Origin: Bradyrhizobium sp.
GTDB lineage: Bacteria > Pseudomonadota > Alphaproteobacteria > Rhizobiales > Xanthobacteraceae
Assembly (NCBI RefSeq): GCF_027307225.1
Contig: NZ_DAHUXJ010000082.1
Coordinates: 1-59,545, forward strand
Reading direction: 5' to 3'
Length of the DNA stretch: 59,545 bases
Below the pieces are notes generated by a model. The model was given only the letters and a program-made list of their open reading frames with translations. It did no database searches and had not been told where the DNA came from. This document shows positions 43,830-53,194 of this stretch, piece after piece. The position numbers and the translations under genes were made by a program. Position 1 is the first letter of the stretch. Each line of letters begins with the position of its first letter.

Positions 43830-45716
43830 CTAACATGGAAGTCCCGTTTGACATAAACGCTGTTCTGTAAAAAAAGAATAGACCACTGCTCTTGTGCGAG
43901 TATTAACGCAACGACACAGTATATCGGTCGAAGACCTCGCGCCAATAGAAGCCGCTGCGGTCTCAAGACTTTTGAGTATGTCCGATTTTTCCCGCGGGGT
44001 AGACGCAGACGCTGCGCGTTGTCTGAGGGTCGCAAGCGACTCGGTAAGTTGCGTTCGGTTTTTAGTAGAGCGCGCGATACTTTCAACGTAACCATCGCTA
44101 ATCGATTTCGAGGTATTCTCCAAGTTCTCAATCGACCTGCTTGAGAGATGGTCTGGCATTACCGCTAGTCCACGAATAGCATGCTGGGTGTCGAGGATCT
44201 CCAACTGCTCGGCCCTCGCCAAAACTCGATCTCCCGGATTCAATCGGAATGCGAGAACTCTTTCGACCACTTTAGCGCCATAATCTTGCAGGGAGCGCAT
44301 ACGCTCGGCCAACATCTGGCCCGTCGGCGTATTCAAGAGTTTGGTCGCGTACTTTCGCGCTGACTCTGCGGCAAAGTTCGGCGTGGGAGTCGTAGTCAAC
44401 AGCTCGTTTACGAACTGCGATGCCATCGATCGCAATCCATCTTGAAAGGCAGAGTCGCTCAGCAATTCGACAACATCCTTGACACCCGCCCCGACCACCG
44501 TTTCAGATGTAAGCCTCACGATTTCAGGCCCCATGACTGCCGGCAGTTCCGCCGCATCAAGAGCGACCTTCGTCATCTGCTCGACGCTTTCAACATTCAC
44601 TGCGGAACCGCTCAGGCCTTCCAAGGGGATATCAAGTTGTTTGATCGCCTCTAGGCCGGACTTGTTGGCTGACGGCGGCGGAACCTCTGATCCTGCGGAT
44701 TTTTTGCCTATGGACTTTTCGCGCGTTTCTCGCGCAACCTCGCGAAGAATACGATCGTCTTCGGAAAGGACGTATTTGTATATGCCTTTGTCCCAAGAAT
44801 TTAGATCAGATGGGGAACCAGCCGACGGGGACGGTCTATTCGGTGGGGCAGAGTCCCTTCCGCCGCCTGGAGTGGGTGGATTCGAATTAGCGCTTTGCAC
44901 CGCGTCCTGTTGGGCTTTCGTAGCTGCGTAGACTGCCTTAGCCAAGATGTCCTGAGATGCCTTTGAAATAGCATCCCTATAAAGGTGTCTAACTTTCGCC
45001 TCCTCGTCACGAAGGACAACAAGAACGGAGTTCAGTCCCCCGGACTCCGCGCCGTAAAATGCGAACAGGGTCGCCGTTAGAAGAGCTGCGATTCCGACGT
45101 CGATAAAACGAGAGAGAGATTTTGAAAACCTTGCTGCTCCGACCGAGAGAAGCGGCGCAAACGCGAAGGTCAGAAACAACAAGGCCAAAAGGCTGATGCG
45201 CAATAGAAGCGCCGCTCGCTTCGACATGGAGTTGATCGTCTCCATCGGCATCGCGTTGTAGAAGCGAGTGAGGCTATCCAAGGTCGGCGAGTAACGCGTT
45301 ATCCAAATCCAAGCCGTAAATTGAAATGCGAGAAAAATCAGAGAAACCGCTCCGCTGGCCCAGCACATAAGGATCAGCTTGGTCGAAATGTCCTCTATCG
45401 TTGGCCGATCTTCAAATCGCTTCCGGTATCCTAAAAGCAAAAATCTCGAGGCCGCCGATAGTGCTATGATTCCGGCCGGTAGGATGCCTACGTACGAGAA
45501 AGTGGAAATGCCCAAAATCCACAAAGGCAGACCGACGGCAGGCACGGCAGAGAGCCGCAAAAGATCGCCGAGCAGTGCGTATTTTGTTGGACGATCCTTG
45601 TCGGACGATGACATAAGAAATAATCCAAGCAAAAATGCTCTAAAAAATAGCCAACCATAGATCGCAGGCGGGCCGCTTGCAACCGCTGAGTTGGGAGCGG
45701 TATCGCAATTTTCCAC
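43830..45716 (-). CDS. Large membrane protein of unknown function
   Basis: A 628-residue protein. The N-terminal 230 residues have five or six membrane segments (IYGWLFFRAFLLGLFLM, LPLWILGISTFSYVGILPAG, LILMCWASGAVSLIFLAFQF, ISLLALLFLTFAFAPLL, VGIAALLTATLFAF). The remainder is a helical soluble domain with a proline- and glycine-rich linker near 290 and a long helical part. The gene is less GC-rich than its surroundings, suggesting separate transfer. No motif recognised. The start is GTG 45716; no ribosome site stands out. Confidence 0.65.
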   Translation of the reverse strand: MENCDTAPNSAVASGPPAIYGWLFFRAFLLGLFLMSSSDKDRPTKYALLGDLLRLSAVPAVGLPLWILGISTFSYVGILPAGIIALSAASRFLLLGYRKRFEDRPTIEDISTKLILMCWASGAVSLIFLAFQFTAWIWITRYSPTLDSLTRFYNAMPMETINSMSKRAALLLRISLLALLFLTFAFAPLLSVGAARFSKSLSRFIDVGIAALLTATLFAFYGAESGGLNSVLVVLRDEEAKVRHLYRDAISKASQDILAKAVYAATKAQQDAVQSANSNPPTPGGGRDSAPPNRPSPSAGSPSDLNSWDKGIYKYVLSEDDRILREVARETREKSIGKKSAGSEVPPPSANKSGLEAIKQLDIPLEGLSGSAVNVESVEQMTKVALDAAELPAVMGPEIVRLTSETVVGAGVKDVVELLSDSAFQDGLRSMASQFVNELLTTTPTPNFAAESARKYATKLLNTPTGQMLAERMRSLQDYGAKVVERVLAFRLNPGDRVLARAEQLEILDTQHAIRGLAVMPDHLSSRSIENLENTSKSISDGYVESIARSTKNRTQLTESLATLRQRAASASTPREKSDILKSLETAAASIGARSSTDILCRCVNTRTRAVVYSFFTEQRLCQTGLPC

Positions 45717-45876
45717 GATGATCTTCGAGATCCATTTTTAAGGATCGAAGAATTTAAATGTTTAGCTTGGGAGTAGGCCGCTTAATTGATGGCCAATAGC
45801 CCTGGCCGGCCATCGGCTTCGCCGTGAGCAATTCGGTGCGCTACGTCCTCGTCGCGACGTTGGTGCGCTCTAGTAC
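45717..45876. other. Gap between minus-strand genes
   Basis: A 160-base gap upstream of the membrane protein gene, AT-rich near 45735-45760, likely promoter for that gene. Nothing else seen. Confidence 0.35.
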
Positions 45877-48438
45877 CTAATGAGTTGGTGCCACGGACAA
45901 CCGCTTCAACGTGATAGTCGCGCGTCCGCTGTTGTTGCGATAAAATCCATCGAAAGTGCCGACGAAAGGTATCGCCGCGATGGCATCGTTGACATAAAGC
46001 ATCAATTCGCCGTCTTCGGGCGACGTGAAGCGTGAGACGAACTTTCGTCGCAGCGCGTACTTCAAGTCAATCGCATTAGCCGTGGCGAGTTCGCTCGCGG
46101 GTATCTTGCTGGAATACGGAATCCGGCTCGGATCACTTTCGGATGGTCCTTCGCGCAGTTCCGACAGCCGGTCCTTGTAGCTCGGGTCATCGTAGAAATG
46201 TTCCGGAATGCGGTTGCCGAGCCTATCGGTGCCGATCGGGAGTGCCGTATCGCCGTCGGCCGAGATCAATGGCCAGGCGTCGCTGCCCGTTCGGCCGACC
46301 TTGGCTATCGGCTGAAACCAATCCGCCGTCCACCAGCGAAGGATGAACTGCGCGGAAAGACGGCGAAACGAAGCGTCCTTGAAGCCGGCTACGTCGGTCA
46401 TCAAGGTTTGATCGAAAAACGGCTCGACCATATCGAGCGTCAACTCGTAATGCCGGCCCTTTTCGACAAGCAGGCCGCTTGGCCAACACAAATGGTCGGT
46501 CGGAAAGCCCTCGCGCGAAAGAGTTTGGTTTGGCTCTAGTCTCACCGGCTTGGCGGATGCCTCGAAGGCGCATAACGCTCCGCTTCCTTCGCGGAAGGTG
46601 ACGACGGACCGGCTGATCGAAATCCCGATCGTCAAAAAGATCAGCGCCAAACCCACGCCCGGAAGCACATAGCGGCTGGTGAAGCGTGCAATCCAGTTCG
46701 GAAACTGCTCGGTCCGCATCCAGTGGGCAAACGACCTGCCGCTAAGCTGGTGCTGCCCGATCCGCTCGGTCGGCACCCAGGCCCGGCGTGCAAGGTCGCC
46801 GATCGTATCGCGCAAGCTCCCATTCTTCCAATACAGATAGAGGGCAATCGCCGTGACGATCCCGCAGCACCACGGCTTATCGATAAAGGCGTCCGACCAA
46901 GGTTTTGCATAGCCGGGCAAGGCGGTGCCGATATACTGAAATAGGCTGGCGACGAAGGCCGAGCTTCCTTCGTCCGTGCCGGCGAGCCAACCCCAGATCC
47001 AGTCCCACTGACGTCCCAGGTTGTCGCTCACGGCATACGCGAGGTCGTGGATCCGGTCTCGAAACTGATGGACCATGAACCTCGCCGTCCAGGGCAGCGA
47101 GGCAACCGCAAATGCCGCAAGGAGAAGCCCATAGTAAGCGACACGCCGCTTCCATATAGCGTCGCGCGTCACCGACACGAGCAACGGACTTGGATCTCTG
47201 AGGCGGTCGACGGCGCTTTGCGCGAGGGCTGTGCGAGCGTCAGCGGCGGCGGCCGGGGCGAGGTTCCTGACGAACCCTCTGATCCTTCGGGTCGCGCCGT
47301 CGGGCATGAGCACCAGCGCGGTTTCGGGGAGAGTCACCGGCGCGTAGCGCTCGGCCCCGAAGGCGATCTTCTCGGCGACTGAATGGTGGATAATAGGCGG
47401 TCCACGGTTGTCCCCGATCGTTCGCGGTGAGTAGCGATAAAAAACCGACAAGCCGCTACGGGAATCGTGGATCGGCGCGTAGGCGGACTCCTGGCTTCGC
47501 ATGGACTGAACGGCGCCAGGAATGAACCTCAGGCGGCCCTTGAGTTCGTCGATCATCCAGAGCAGCGGAACATGCGAAAGATCGTCCTCGGGATAGCCGC
47601 CGCCAACGTCGGAATGCATGCCGGCGAACCAGACTTCCTTGATTCGCCTGGGCCATTTGGTATTCGCGAGGTCGAAGCGAACGGGGTGAAACGTCTCGCG
47701 CTCGTCGTCGAGCGCGAGAGCATGACGTGCGTTCTGAACGTTCGTGCACAGGATCTGGTCGCGAAACGAAATCGGCCAAATCGCCCAGTCGATTGCGCGC
47801 CGCAATTCCTCGATCGGAACTCCGAAGGCCTCGACGGTGTCGAAAAGCCCCGCGAATTTTATTACGATCCGCTTGCGCCTTTGTGCCGCCGTTGCTTGTG
47901 CCACGGTCCCGTACATCCTGTGTCCGAGGAACATCCGTGTCGCGAGATGGAAGACGAAGAGGAAAACGTTACGAACGAACCGCGCGATGGGTATCGTGAT
48001 GAACGTATCCCCGAGCGACGTCGTGTTCGACCGATACGAGCGCCAGGCTGCCGTCGTATTGCGCCGCATTTCGGCGCGAGACACGGCTTCGCCTTCGATT
48101 TGGACAGGTATCAGACCTTCACTGTGTATGAGCCCAATCAACGTGCGTATGGTGAAGGCTCCGCGGCTGAACCCGAACATGTAGATTTCGGCGCCGGGCT
48201 CCCAATTCCAGCAGATGAAGCGGTAGAGCTTTCGAACGTTGGAGGGCACCCCGATTCCGGTTGCGCCGTCGAGCAGCGCGAAGGGTTTGAACCCCGACGT
48301 TCCGACGCCTTTTATGTAATGTACGATCTGGTCCGGTTGCGACTGATCGAGGGCATTGTAGAGGCGCCATATATTGGACGCCTGCATCGAGAAGGCATTT
48401 CCGGTCCCGTCCGCAAAAACGACGATCTTCTTCGGCAT
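45877..48438 (-). CDS. DUF2235 (Tle1-like) alpha/beta hydrolase, membrane-embedded
   Basis: An 853-residue protein. The DUF2235 domain begins KKIVVFADGTGNAFSMQAS and has the nucleophile elbow GFSRGA with Ser91, an acidic residue in KFAGLFDTVEAFG (Asp200) and His275 in WFAGMHSDVGGGY. DUF2235 includes the T6SS phospholipase effectors Tle1. Beyond residue 430 there are at least three hydrophobic segments (VAYYGLLLAAFAVASLPW, VLPGVGLALIFLTIGISIS) and a C-terminal soluble domain. No T6SS genes or obvious immunity gene accompany it. Confidence 0.85.
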   Translation of the reverse strand: MPKKIVVFADGTGNAFSMQASNIWRLYNALDQSQPDQIVHYIKGVGTSGFKPFALLDGATGIGVPSNVRKLYRFICWNWEPGAEIYMFGFSRGAFTIRTLIGLIHSEGLIPVQIEGEAVSRAEMRRNTTAAWRSYRSNTTSLGDTFITIPIARFVRNVFLFVFHLATRMFLGHRMYGTVAQATAAQRRKRIVIKFAGLFDTVEAFGVPIEELRRAIDWAIWPISFRDQILCTNVQNARHALALDDERETFHPVRFDLANTKWPRRIKEVWFAGMHSDVGGGYPEDDLSHVPLLWMIDELKGRLRFIPGAVQSMRSQESAYAPIHDSRSGLSVFYRYSPRTIGDNRGPPIIHHSVAEKIAFGAERYAPVTLPETALVLMPDGATRRIRGFVRNLAPAAAADARTALAQSAVDRLRDPSPLLVSVTRDAIWKRRVAYYGLLLAAFAVASLPWTARFMVHQFRDRIHDLAYAVSDNLGRQWDWIWGWLAGTDEGSSAFVASLFQYIGTALPGYAKPWSDAFIDKPWCCGIVTAIALYLYWKNGSLRDTIGDLARRAWVPTERIGQHQLSGRSFAHWMRTEQFPNWIARFTSRYVLPGVGLALIFLTIGISISRSVVTFREGSGALCAFEASAKPVRLEPNQTLSREGFPTDHLCWPSGLLVEKGRHYELTLDMVEPFFDQTLMTDVAGFKDASFRRLSAQFILRWWTADWFQPIAKVGRTGSDAWPLISADGDTALPIGTDRLGNRIPEHFYDDPSYKDRLSELREGPSESDPSRIPYSSKIPASELATANAIDLKYALRRKFVSRFTSPEDGELMLYVNDAIAAIPFVGTFDGFYRNNSGRATITLKRLSVAPTH

Positions 48439-48836
48439 GTGGACAATTCCACTCTAAGCTCGCCCAAGGAACGCATTAAAATCGGAAGATGGCAGGTGAT
48501 GAAAATTGCATCGGTGGTGAAAGTGTGAGGTATCGAAAACACATCGTCAAGTTGAAAGGTCTTCGAATTCGGTTCGGCACGATATAAATCCCCCGGGTTC
48601 TCTGAGTGCGCTCTCAGCCCGACGCCCCAGGCAGGCTGTACCTTCTCGAAATCGATCCGCCGCTGCGTAACGACCCGGGAAAAGCGGCGATCCACATTCA
48701 CGGAAAGGTTGATCGAAACGAAAGTTTCGCGATAAGGTGCGCGACAGTAGCGAGGTGGGACGAGCGAAATTTTAACAGCGAGCTTCTACAGCCTCGCGCG
48801 ACAATCGGTAACACCGTCAAACCGAAGGTTGGCGCC
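48439..48836. promoter_or_regulatory. Divergent promoter region of two lipase-type genes
   Basis: About 400 bases between the minus-strand DUF2235 gene and the plus-strand small exported protein. No palindrome was identified; the stretch near 48525-48590 is comparatively AT-rich. Confidence 0.35.
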
Positions 48837-49238
48837 ATGAACCGGAGCATCATTTATATTTCTTCTTGCGTTGCTGTCTGCGCTCTTTTTCCTTCGTTCG
48901 CACATGCGGGCTGCAATCCCCCGAAAGACGTGAGCTCGTGCTACACCATTCGGAAAGGAGCATTCCTTGACCCGAGTCCCGCGCTGCCTGATCCGCCGTT
49001 CGTCGTCACCTATCCTCGCGCGCGGAAGCGGCTCGTGCTGACCCATATCGATCATGGATTGTGGACTGCGGAGCCCGCGCTGGGCAGTAGGAATTGCAAC
49101 ACGTCCAACACCAGCGGATGCGACACGCTCTCCTCGACGGACCTGGCGAAACCCGCGGTCACGAACAAGCCCGGCCCCTTCCTCGTTCAATTTCAAGACG
49201 GTCGATCGTTTCTCGCGACCCACGTGCCGACACAGTAG
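48837..49238 (+). CDS. Small secreted protein
   Basis: A 133-residue protein starting at ATG 48837 with a classical signal peptide (MNRSIIYISSCVAVCALFPS, then FAHAG with a cleavage site after AHA). The mature part contains cysteine pairs (GCNPPKDVSSC, SRNCNTSNTSGC) that could form disulfides. It overlaps or lies immediately before the patatin-like gene and is co-directional. Being secreted and adjacent to a lipase-type enzyme, it could be an inhibitor or partner, but this is a guess. Confidence 0.7.
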   Translation: MNRSIIYISSCVAVCALFPSFAHAGCNPPKDVSSCYTIRKGAFLDPSPALPDPPFVVTYPRARKRLVLTHIDHGLWTAEPALGSRNCNTSNTSGCDTLSSTDLAKPAVTNKPGPFLVQFQDGRSFLATHVPTQ

Positions 49239-49324
49239 CTACCTCGCAATTTGGTCCGCTCGCGGAGACATACGGTGACTACACCCGACCAGCCCGCCCA
49301 AAGCTAACGATCATCGAGCTTGCC

Positions 49325-51661
49325 GTGGCCCTTCTGCGGAATATCGCCTATTGCCTGCGCGACGTGTTCCTGTGCCTCAGGATCCTGCTGATCCCCGCCT
49401 GCCTCGCCGCTTTCTCGTCGATAGTCCTCTTTCTGCCTGATCAGACGCGCGACTATTACCGGTTGCTGGTCGAAAACCTTGCCGATCCGCAGGTAGACGG
49501 GACGCCCACCGCCGCTTTGGTCGATGCGGCTTTGCCGGTTATCTTTCTGCTGGGTATGGCGGCGTGCCTCGCATACAGCGCGATCGTTCTCCTCGCGGAG
49601 CGGAGTCGGCCCGCGCTGTATCGCACCGCTTGCGTCCGGCGTGCCGCTAACTTCTTGCCGGTCCTGTTCGGAACGCTTCCGCTCGTCGCCGGCGTCTGTG
49701 GATTCTACGCCAGCTCGGTGGCGGTAAATGTCCGGATGGAAGACGCCTCGATAGCGGAGATCCTGAAATTCGGGAATGCGAATTTCGCCGGCCAACTGAA
49801 ATTGGTGTTCGACTGGGCCAGGGCGGGCGACCGAGACTTCAAGATCGGACTGGAGATTCTCGGCGCAATCGCCGCCGCTTTTGTCCTGATATCCACCGTC
49901 ATCGTGCTTCTCTATAGGCCGGTGACCGCGCCCCAAAGGGCGCGGCTCTGGAGCATCACGCGCAAGCTATTCCTCGTCTCGATCGTTCTTTCGTTGGCTG
50001 CCGTGGTCTCGATCGCAACGTTTCCGGTGCCCATGGGCCAGGCCTTGGGGTCGGTTGCCATATTTGCCGTCTTCATCGGCTGTCTTACGATGAATGCCAC
50101 GGGGCTGAGCCTCTGGTCACGTCGCCTAGATTTTCCGATCATTCCGGCGCTACTGGCGTTGGCCGCCGTCCTGGCGTGGACCGACCTGAACGACGATCAC
50201 GAGTTGCGCCGCATCGACAAGGATGGCCGGGCGGTGGCTTCGTCCATGACGGCCACCGACGGCCCTCCAGGGATCGTCGAAGACGAATTCGAGAAGTGGT
50301 ACGGCCTGCGTGTCGACAAGGACGAAGACGAATACAAGCGGCAGAGCTATCCTGTCTACGTCGTTGCCGCGCAGGGCGGGGGTATCTACGCGGCTGCGCA
50401 AGCCGTTCAATTCCTGACCAAGCTGCACACGACGTGTCAACGTTTCGCTCAGCACCTGTTCGCGATCAGCGGCGTATCGGGAGGCAGCGTCGGCGCAGCT
50501 TTCTACGCCGCGTTAACGGACGAGTTCACGGCGACGAAAAAGCCCTGTCGCAGCATTGCCGAACTCGGTCTCGGAAAACCTGAGACTCCTCAGATGGAAC
50601 GCGCGCAGCAGTCTTCATTCGAGCTTGTCCGCAACGACTACGACTTCCTTTCGCCGCTCGTCGCGTCGGCGCTGTTTCCAGATTTCGCACAGCGCTTCTT
50701 CTGGCCGGCGGTGCCCGCGCTATCCAGGGCGCGCGCGCTTGAGAAATCGATCGAGGCTGCATGGGCGGACATCGCCACCAAAAAGTTCGACGGTACCGGC
50801 GCCAATGCACTCAAAGGCGGTATCCTGGCGTCCTGGGATCCTAACGGCCTCAAACCGGCTCTCTTCTTCAACACGACCGAAGTCGGGTCAGGCCGACGCC
50901 GCATCATCGCACCCTTCGGCTTCGGCCCCGAATTCCGGACCGACGCGCAATTTCTGCCTCTGACCGAAAACTACGACGTCCCCGTGAGCGTCGCAGCGGT
51001 CGCCAGCGCGCGGTTTCCTTGGCTCACCCCTGCGGCCTGGTTCTGGGCAAACAATGGGTCGGCGGACCCGTCAAAGGGCGGCCCCGCAAGGTTCCATGTC
51101 GTCGACGGCGGATATTTCGAGAATTCCGGCGTGGCCACCGCCGTCGAAATCATCAATCGTCTCGAGCATCGCGCACAGCAATGTTGCAAGAACGCCCGCT
51201 TCTATCTCATCGTGCTAACGTCGGGGCAGTACGACAACGGCAATTCGGACGCCTTCAGCGAGGCGGTATCGCCGGTGGTCGCTCTGTTCAACAGCCGGAC
51301 GGCCCGGACCTACTCGACCGTCGATCTGGCGACCCGCGACCTCGGCGTCGTCAAGCGAGGCGCCAAGGATGCGCTTGGACGGATCAACCGGGTACAGAAG
51401 GCCGATTTCGGCAAGTACGTGATACCGTTGCCGCTCGGTTGGCGTCTGTCGAAGATGTCGGCGATGGAGATATTTTTCATGACAGGGCGGGCCGCAAACT
51501 GCGTGCCGAACGAAAACTTCGTGCAGATGTCGCCCGTTAAGGGCTTCGGTCCCGCCGATTGCGCTCAGCTATTGATCCTGCATCAACTCCGGGGCGATGA
51601 CCTAAATGCCGCGCTGGAGCAGGCGAGGGTGAGGCACCCGCCGGTCCCCTCGTCGAATTGA
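49325..51661 (+). CDS. Patatin-like phospholipase with N-terminal membrane domain
   Basis: About 778 residues from GTG 49325. The N-terminal half has several membrane segments (LCLRILLIPACLAAFSSIVL, ALPVIFLLGMAACLAYSAIV, ILGAIAAAFVLISTVIVLLY, LGSVAIFAVFIGCL). The patatin domain has the glycine-rich oxyanion loop AAQGGGIYAAAQ, the nucleophile GVSGGSVGA with Ser385 and the DGG motif VVDGGYFENSG with Asp594, a complete Ser-Asp dyad. The start is uncertain: an open frame continues to TTG 49094 but would overlap the upstream gene. Expected activity is acyl-lipid hydrolysis. Confidence 0.85.
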   Translation: MALLRNIAYCLRDVFLCLRILLIPACLAAFSSIVLFLPDQTRDYYRLLVENLADPQVDGTPTAALVDAALPVIFLLGMAACLAYSAIVLLAERSRPALYRTACVRRAANFLPVLFGTLPLVAGVCGFYASSVAVNVRMEDASIAEILKFGNANFAGQLKLVFDWARAGDRDFKIGLEILGAIAAAFVLISTVIVLLYRPVTAPQRARLWSITRKLFLVSIVLSLAAVVSIATFPVPMGQALGSVAIFAVFIGCLTMNATGLSLWSRRLDFPIIPALLALAAVLAWTDLNDDHELRRIDKDGRAVASSMTATDGPPGIVEDEFEKWYGLRVDKDEDEYKRQSYPVYVVAAQGGGIYAAAQAVQFLTKLHTTCQRFAQHLFAISGVSGGSVGAAFYAALTDEFTATKKPCRSIAELGLGKPETPQMERAQQSSFELVRNDYDFLSPLVASALFPDFAQRFFWPAVPALSRARALEKSIEAAWADIATKKFDGTGANALKGGILASWDPNGLKPALFFNTTEVGSGRRRIIAPFGFGPEFRTDAQFLPLTENYDVPVSVAAVASARFPWLTPAAWFWANNGSADPSKGGPARFHVVDGGYFENSGVATAVEIINRLEHRAQQCCKNARFYLIVLTSGQYDNGNSDAFSEAVSPVVALFNSRTARTYSTVDLATRDLGVVKRGAKDALGRINRVQKADFGKYVIPLPLGWRLSKMSAMEIFFMTGRAANCVPNENFVQMSPVKGFGPADCAQLLILHQLRGDDLNAALEQARVRHPPVPSSN

Positions 51662-51986
51662 AGTTGTCCGGTCTTTGACGACGGCCGAGTTCGGCCGCCA
51701 CGACACTTCAATATCCGAATGGTTCTCGGCGATCTCGCGTATGCGGCCGACACGGTTTTCGGAAAGGACTCCGGGGACGCGACCATCGCCGTCGGCGGAA
51801 GGCGTAACGCCCGTCATGACGACCTCATTCACCCGCTTAGGGTGCTGTATTTAAATTAGCCGTTTTGCCGAGGGGCCTTGACGATTTCGGCACGAACGCC
51901 CGTGTTTGCCAATCGGCCGACCTAGTTGCGGGCGCAACACATATGCAACACGCGGTGACTAAGTCATTGATTTATTATATTCTGAA
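51662..51986. other. Noncoding stretch before the tRNA scar
   Basis: About 325 bases without a convincing frame; becomes AT-rich near 51960-51985. Contains no 5' half of a tRNA gene. Confidence 0.5.
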
Positions 51987-52036
51987 ACGGTTTCCTAAAC
52001 CGTAGGTCGCATGTTCGAGTCATGCCGGGATCGCCA
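51987..52036 (+). tRNA. 3' half of tRNA-Arg (anticodon CCU), attachment-site remnant
   Basis: From 51987 the sequence folds as the 3' part of a tRNA: anticodon stem ACGGT/ACCGT (51987-51991, 51999-52003) with loop TTCCTAA, anticodon CCT at 51994-51996; T-arm GCATG-TTCGAGT-CATGC (52009-52025); acceptor 3' strand CGGGATC (52026-52032); G and CCA. The matching 5' acceptor GATCCCG and the D-arm are absent upstream. This is the usual att scar of an integrated element, whose other end should contain the intact gene. Confidence 0.85.
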
Positions 52037-52050
52037 TCCTCTTCGTAGCG

Positions 52051-52746
52051 TTGGATGCATTGAAAGCCAACTGCGCTCAGCAACTGACATTTGAAGCCGG
52101 AAAATCCGGACCGGTTTCGGCGCTCGCGTTGCGTCCAGATGCGCCTCGTACCTGCTTCGTCTTTGCCCATGGCGCGGGCGCCGGAATGGCCCATTCCTTC
52201 ATGCAGGCGTTTTCGACGGGCTTGAGCGAACGCGGCATCGCCAGCCTGCGCTATCAATTTCCCTACATGGAAAAGGGCAGCAAGCGGCCGGATCCGCCGC
52301 CTTTGGCTCAGGCGACGGTGCGTGCCGCCGTGGCAAAGGCCGCAGAGATTTTTCCGCATCTTGGTTTGATCGCGGGCGGCAAGTCGTTTGGTGGCCGCAT
52401 GACCTCGCAGGCGCAGGCGGCCGCTCCCCTGCCGGGCGTGCGTGGCCTCGCCTTTGTCGGCTTTCCCTTGCATCCGGCGGGAAAGCCTTCGGCCGACCGT
52501 GCCGACCACCTTGGCAAGATTGATATTCCGATGTTGTTCCTGCAAGGAACGCGCGACACGCTGGCGGAAACGGCACTGGTCGAGCCCGTCGTGCAGCGCC
52601 TCGGTCCGCGTGCGAAGCTGCATTTCGTCGCCGGCGCCGATCATTCCTTCCATGTGCTGGCGCGCTCGGGCCGCAACGACCGCGAGGCGATGAACGAAAT
52701 TCTCGATGCCTTCGCGGGGTGGGCGGAGTCAGTCGTCGCCGCTTAA
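52051..52746 (+). CDS. Alpha/beta hydrolase (COG3571-like)
   Basis: A 231-residue single-domain alpha/beta hydrolase. The nucleophile is in GGKSFGGRMTSQ near residue 112, the loop FAHGAGAGM near residue 37 supplies the oxyanion hole, and the histidine is in GADHSFHVL near residue 198. Family members are small dienelactone-hydrolase-like enzymes with undefined substrates. Start TTG 52051 (another TTG at 52060). It is the first chromosomal-type gene after the tRNA scar. Confidence 0.85.
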   Translation: MDALKANCAQQLTFEAGKSGPVSALALRPDAPRTCFVFAHGAGAGMAHSFMQAFSTGLSERGIASLRYQFPYMEKGSKRPDPPPLAQATVRAAVAKAAEIFPHLGLIAGGKSFGGRMTSQAQAAAPLPGVRGLAFVGFPLHPAGKPSADRADHLGKIDIPMLFLQGTRDTLAETALVEPVVQRLGPRAKLHFVAGADHSFHVLARSGRNDREAMNEILDAFAGWAESVVAA

Positions 52747-52756
52747 GCTCAGGTGT

Positions 52757-53041
52757 TCAGCAGCCGCGGCAGATGCCGTGGATCTGCCGGTCCAGTGCCT
52801 GGTCTTCCTGTTTCATCTGCTCGACCGCTTCCATGGTCGCATTGCGGCGCGGCTCTGCGGGCTTTCGCTTGGCGGCGAGCTCGGCCTCCTGCCGCTGGTA
52901 GCACGCTTCGCGCTCGGCCTTGGCCTGGATGAATCGGCACTGTTCCACCGCTTGAGCCGGCGTCACACTGAGCGCGATGGTGGCGCAGGCGAGCAGCCCG
53001 GCAAATGAAAAGGTGAAACGTTTCGCGCTAACGGTGATCAT
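52757..53041 (-). CDS. Small exported protein
   Basis: A 94-residue protein with a signal peptide (FSFAGLLACATIALSVTPAQ, then AVEQ) and a mature part of about 65 residues with cysteines (CRFIQAKAEREACYQR, C-terminal GICRGC). Lysine- and glutamate-rich helices. Typical small periplasmic proteins of rhizobia look like this; function unknown. It is convergent with the hydrolase gene. Confidence 0.65.
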   Translation of the reverse strand: MITVSAKRFTFSFAGLLACATIALSVTPAQAVEQCRFIQAKAEREACYQRQEAELAAKRKPAEPRRNATMEAVEQMKQEDQALDRQIHGICRGC

Positions 53042-53194
53042 GCCCTGCTTTCATGGTTTGAGGTGCTGATCTTCGATAGCAAAAAATTTCAGCGCGAGGC
53101 ATTATATTCGCCAAATCTACCGGAAATCCGACTTGCCCCTCACATCTGACGGTGAGGTGCGCGCCATGACGAAGGATGGAGCGAGGCGATATCG

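Noticed and set aside
47467..48528. Plus frame of 353 codons
   Set aside because: Antisense of the DUF2235 gene, whose catalytic motifs are on the minus strand.
49304..49936. Minus-strand frame of 210 codons
   Set aside because: Antisense of the patatin-like gene.
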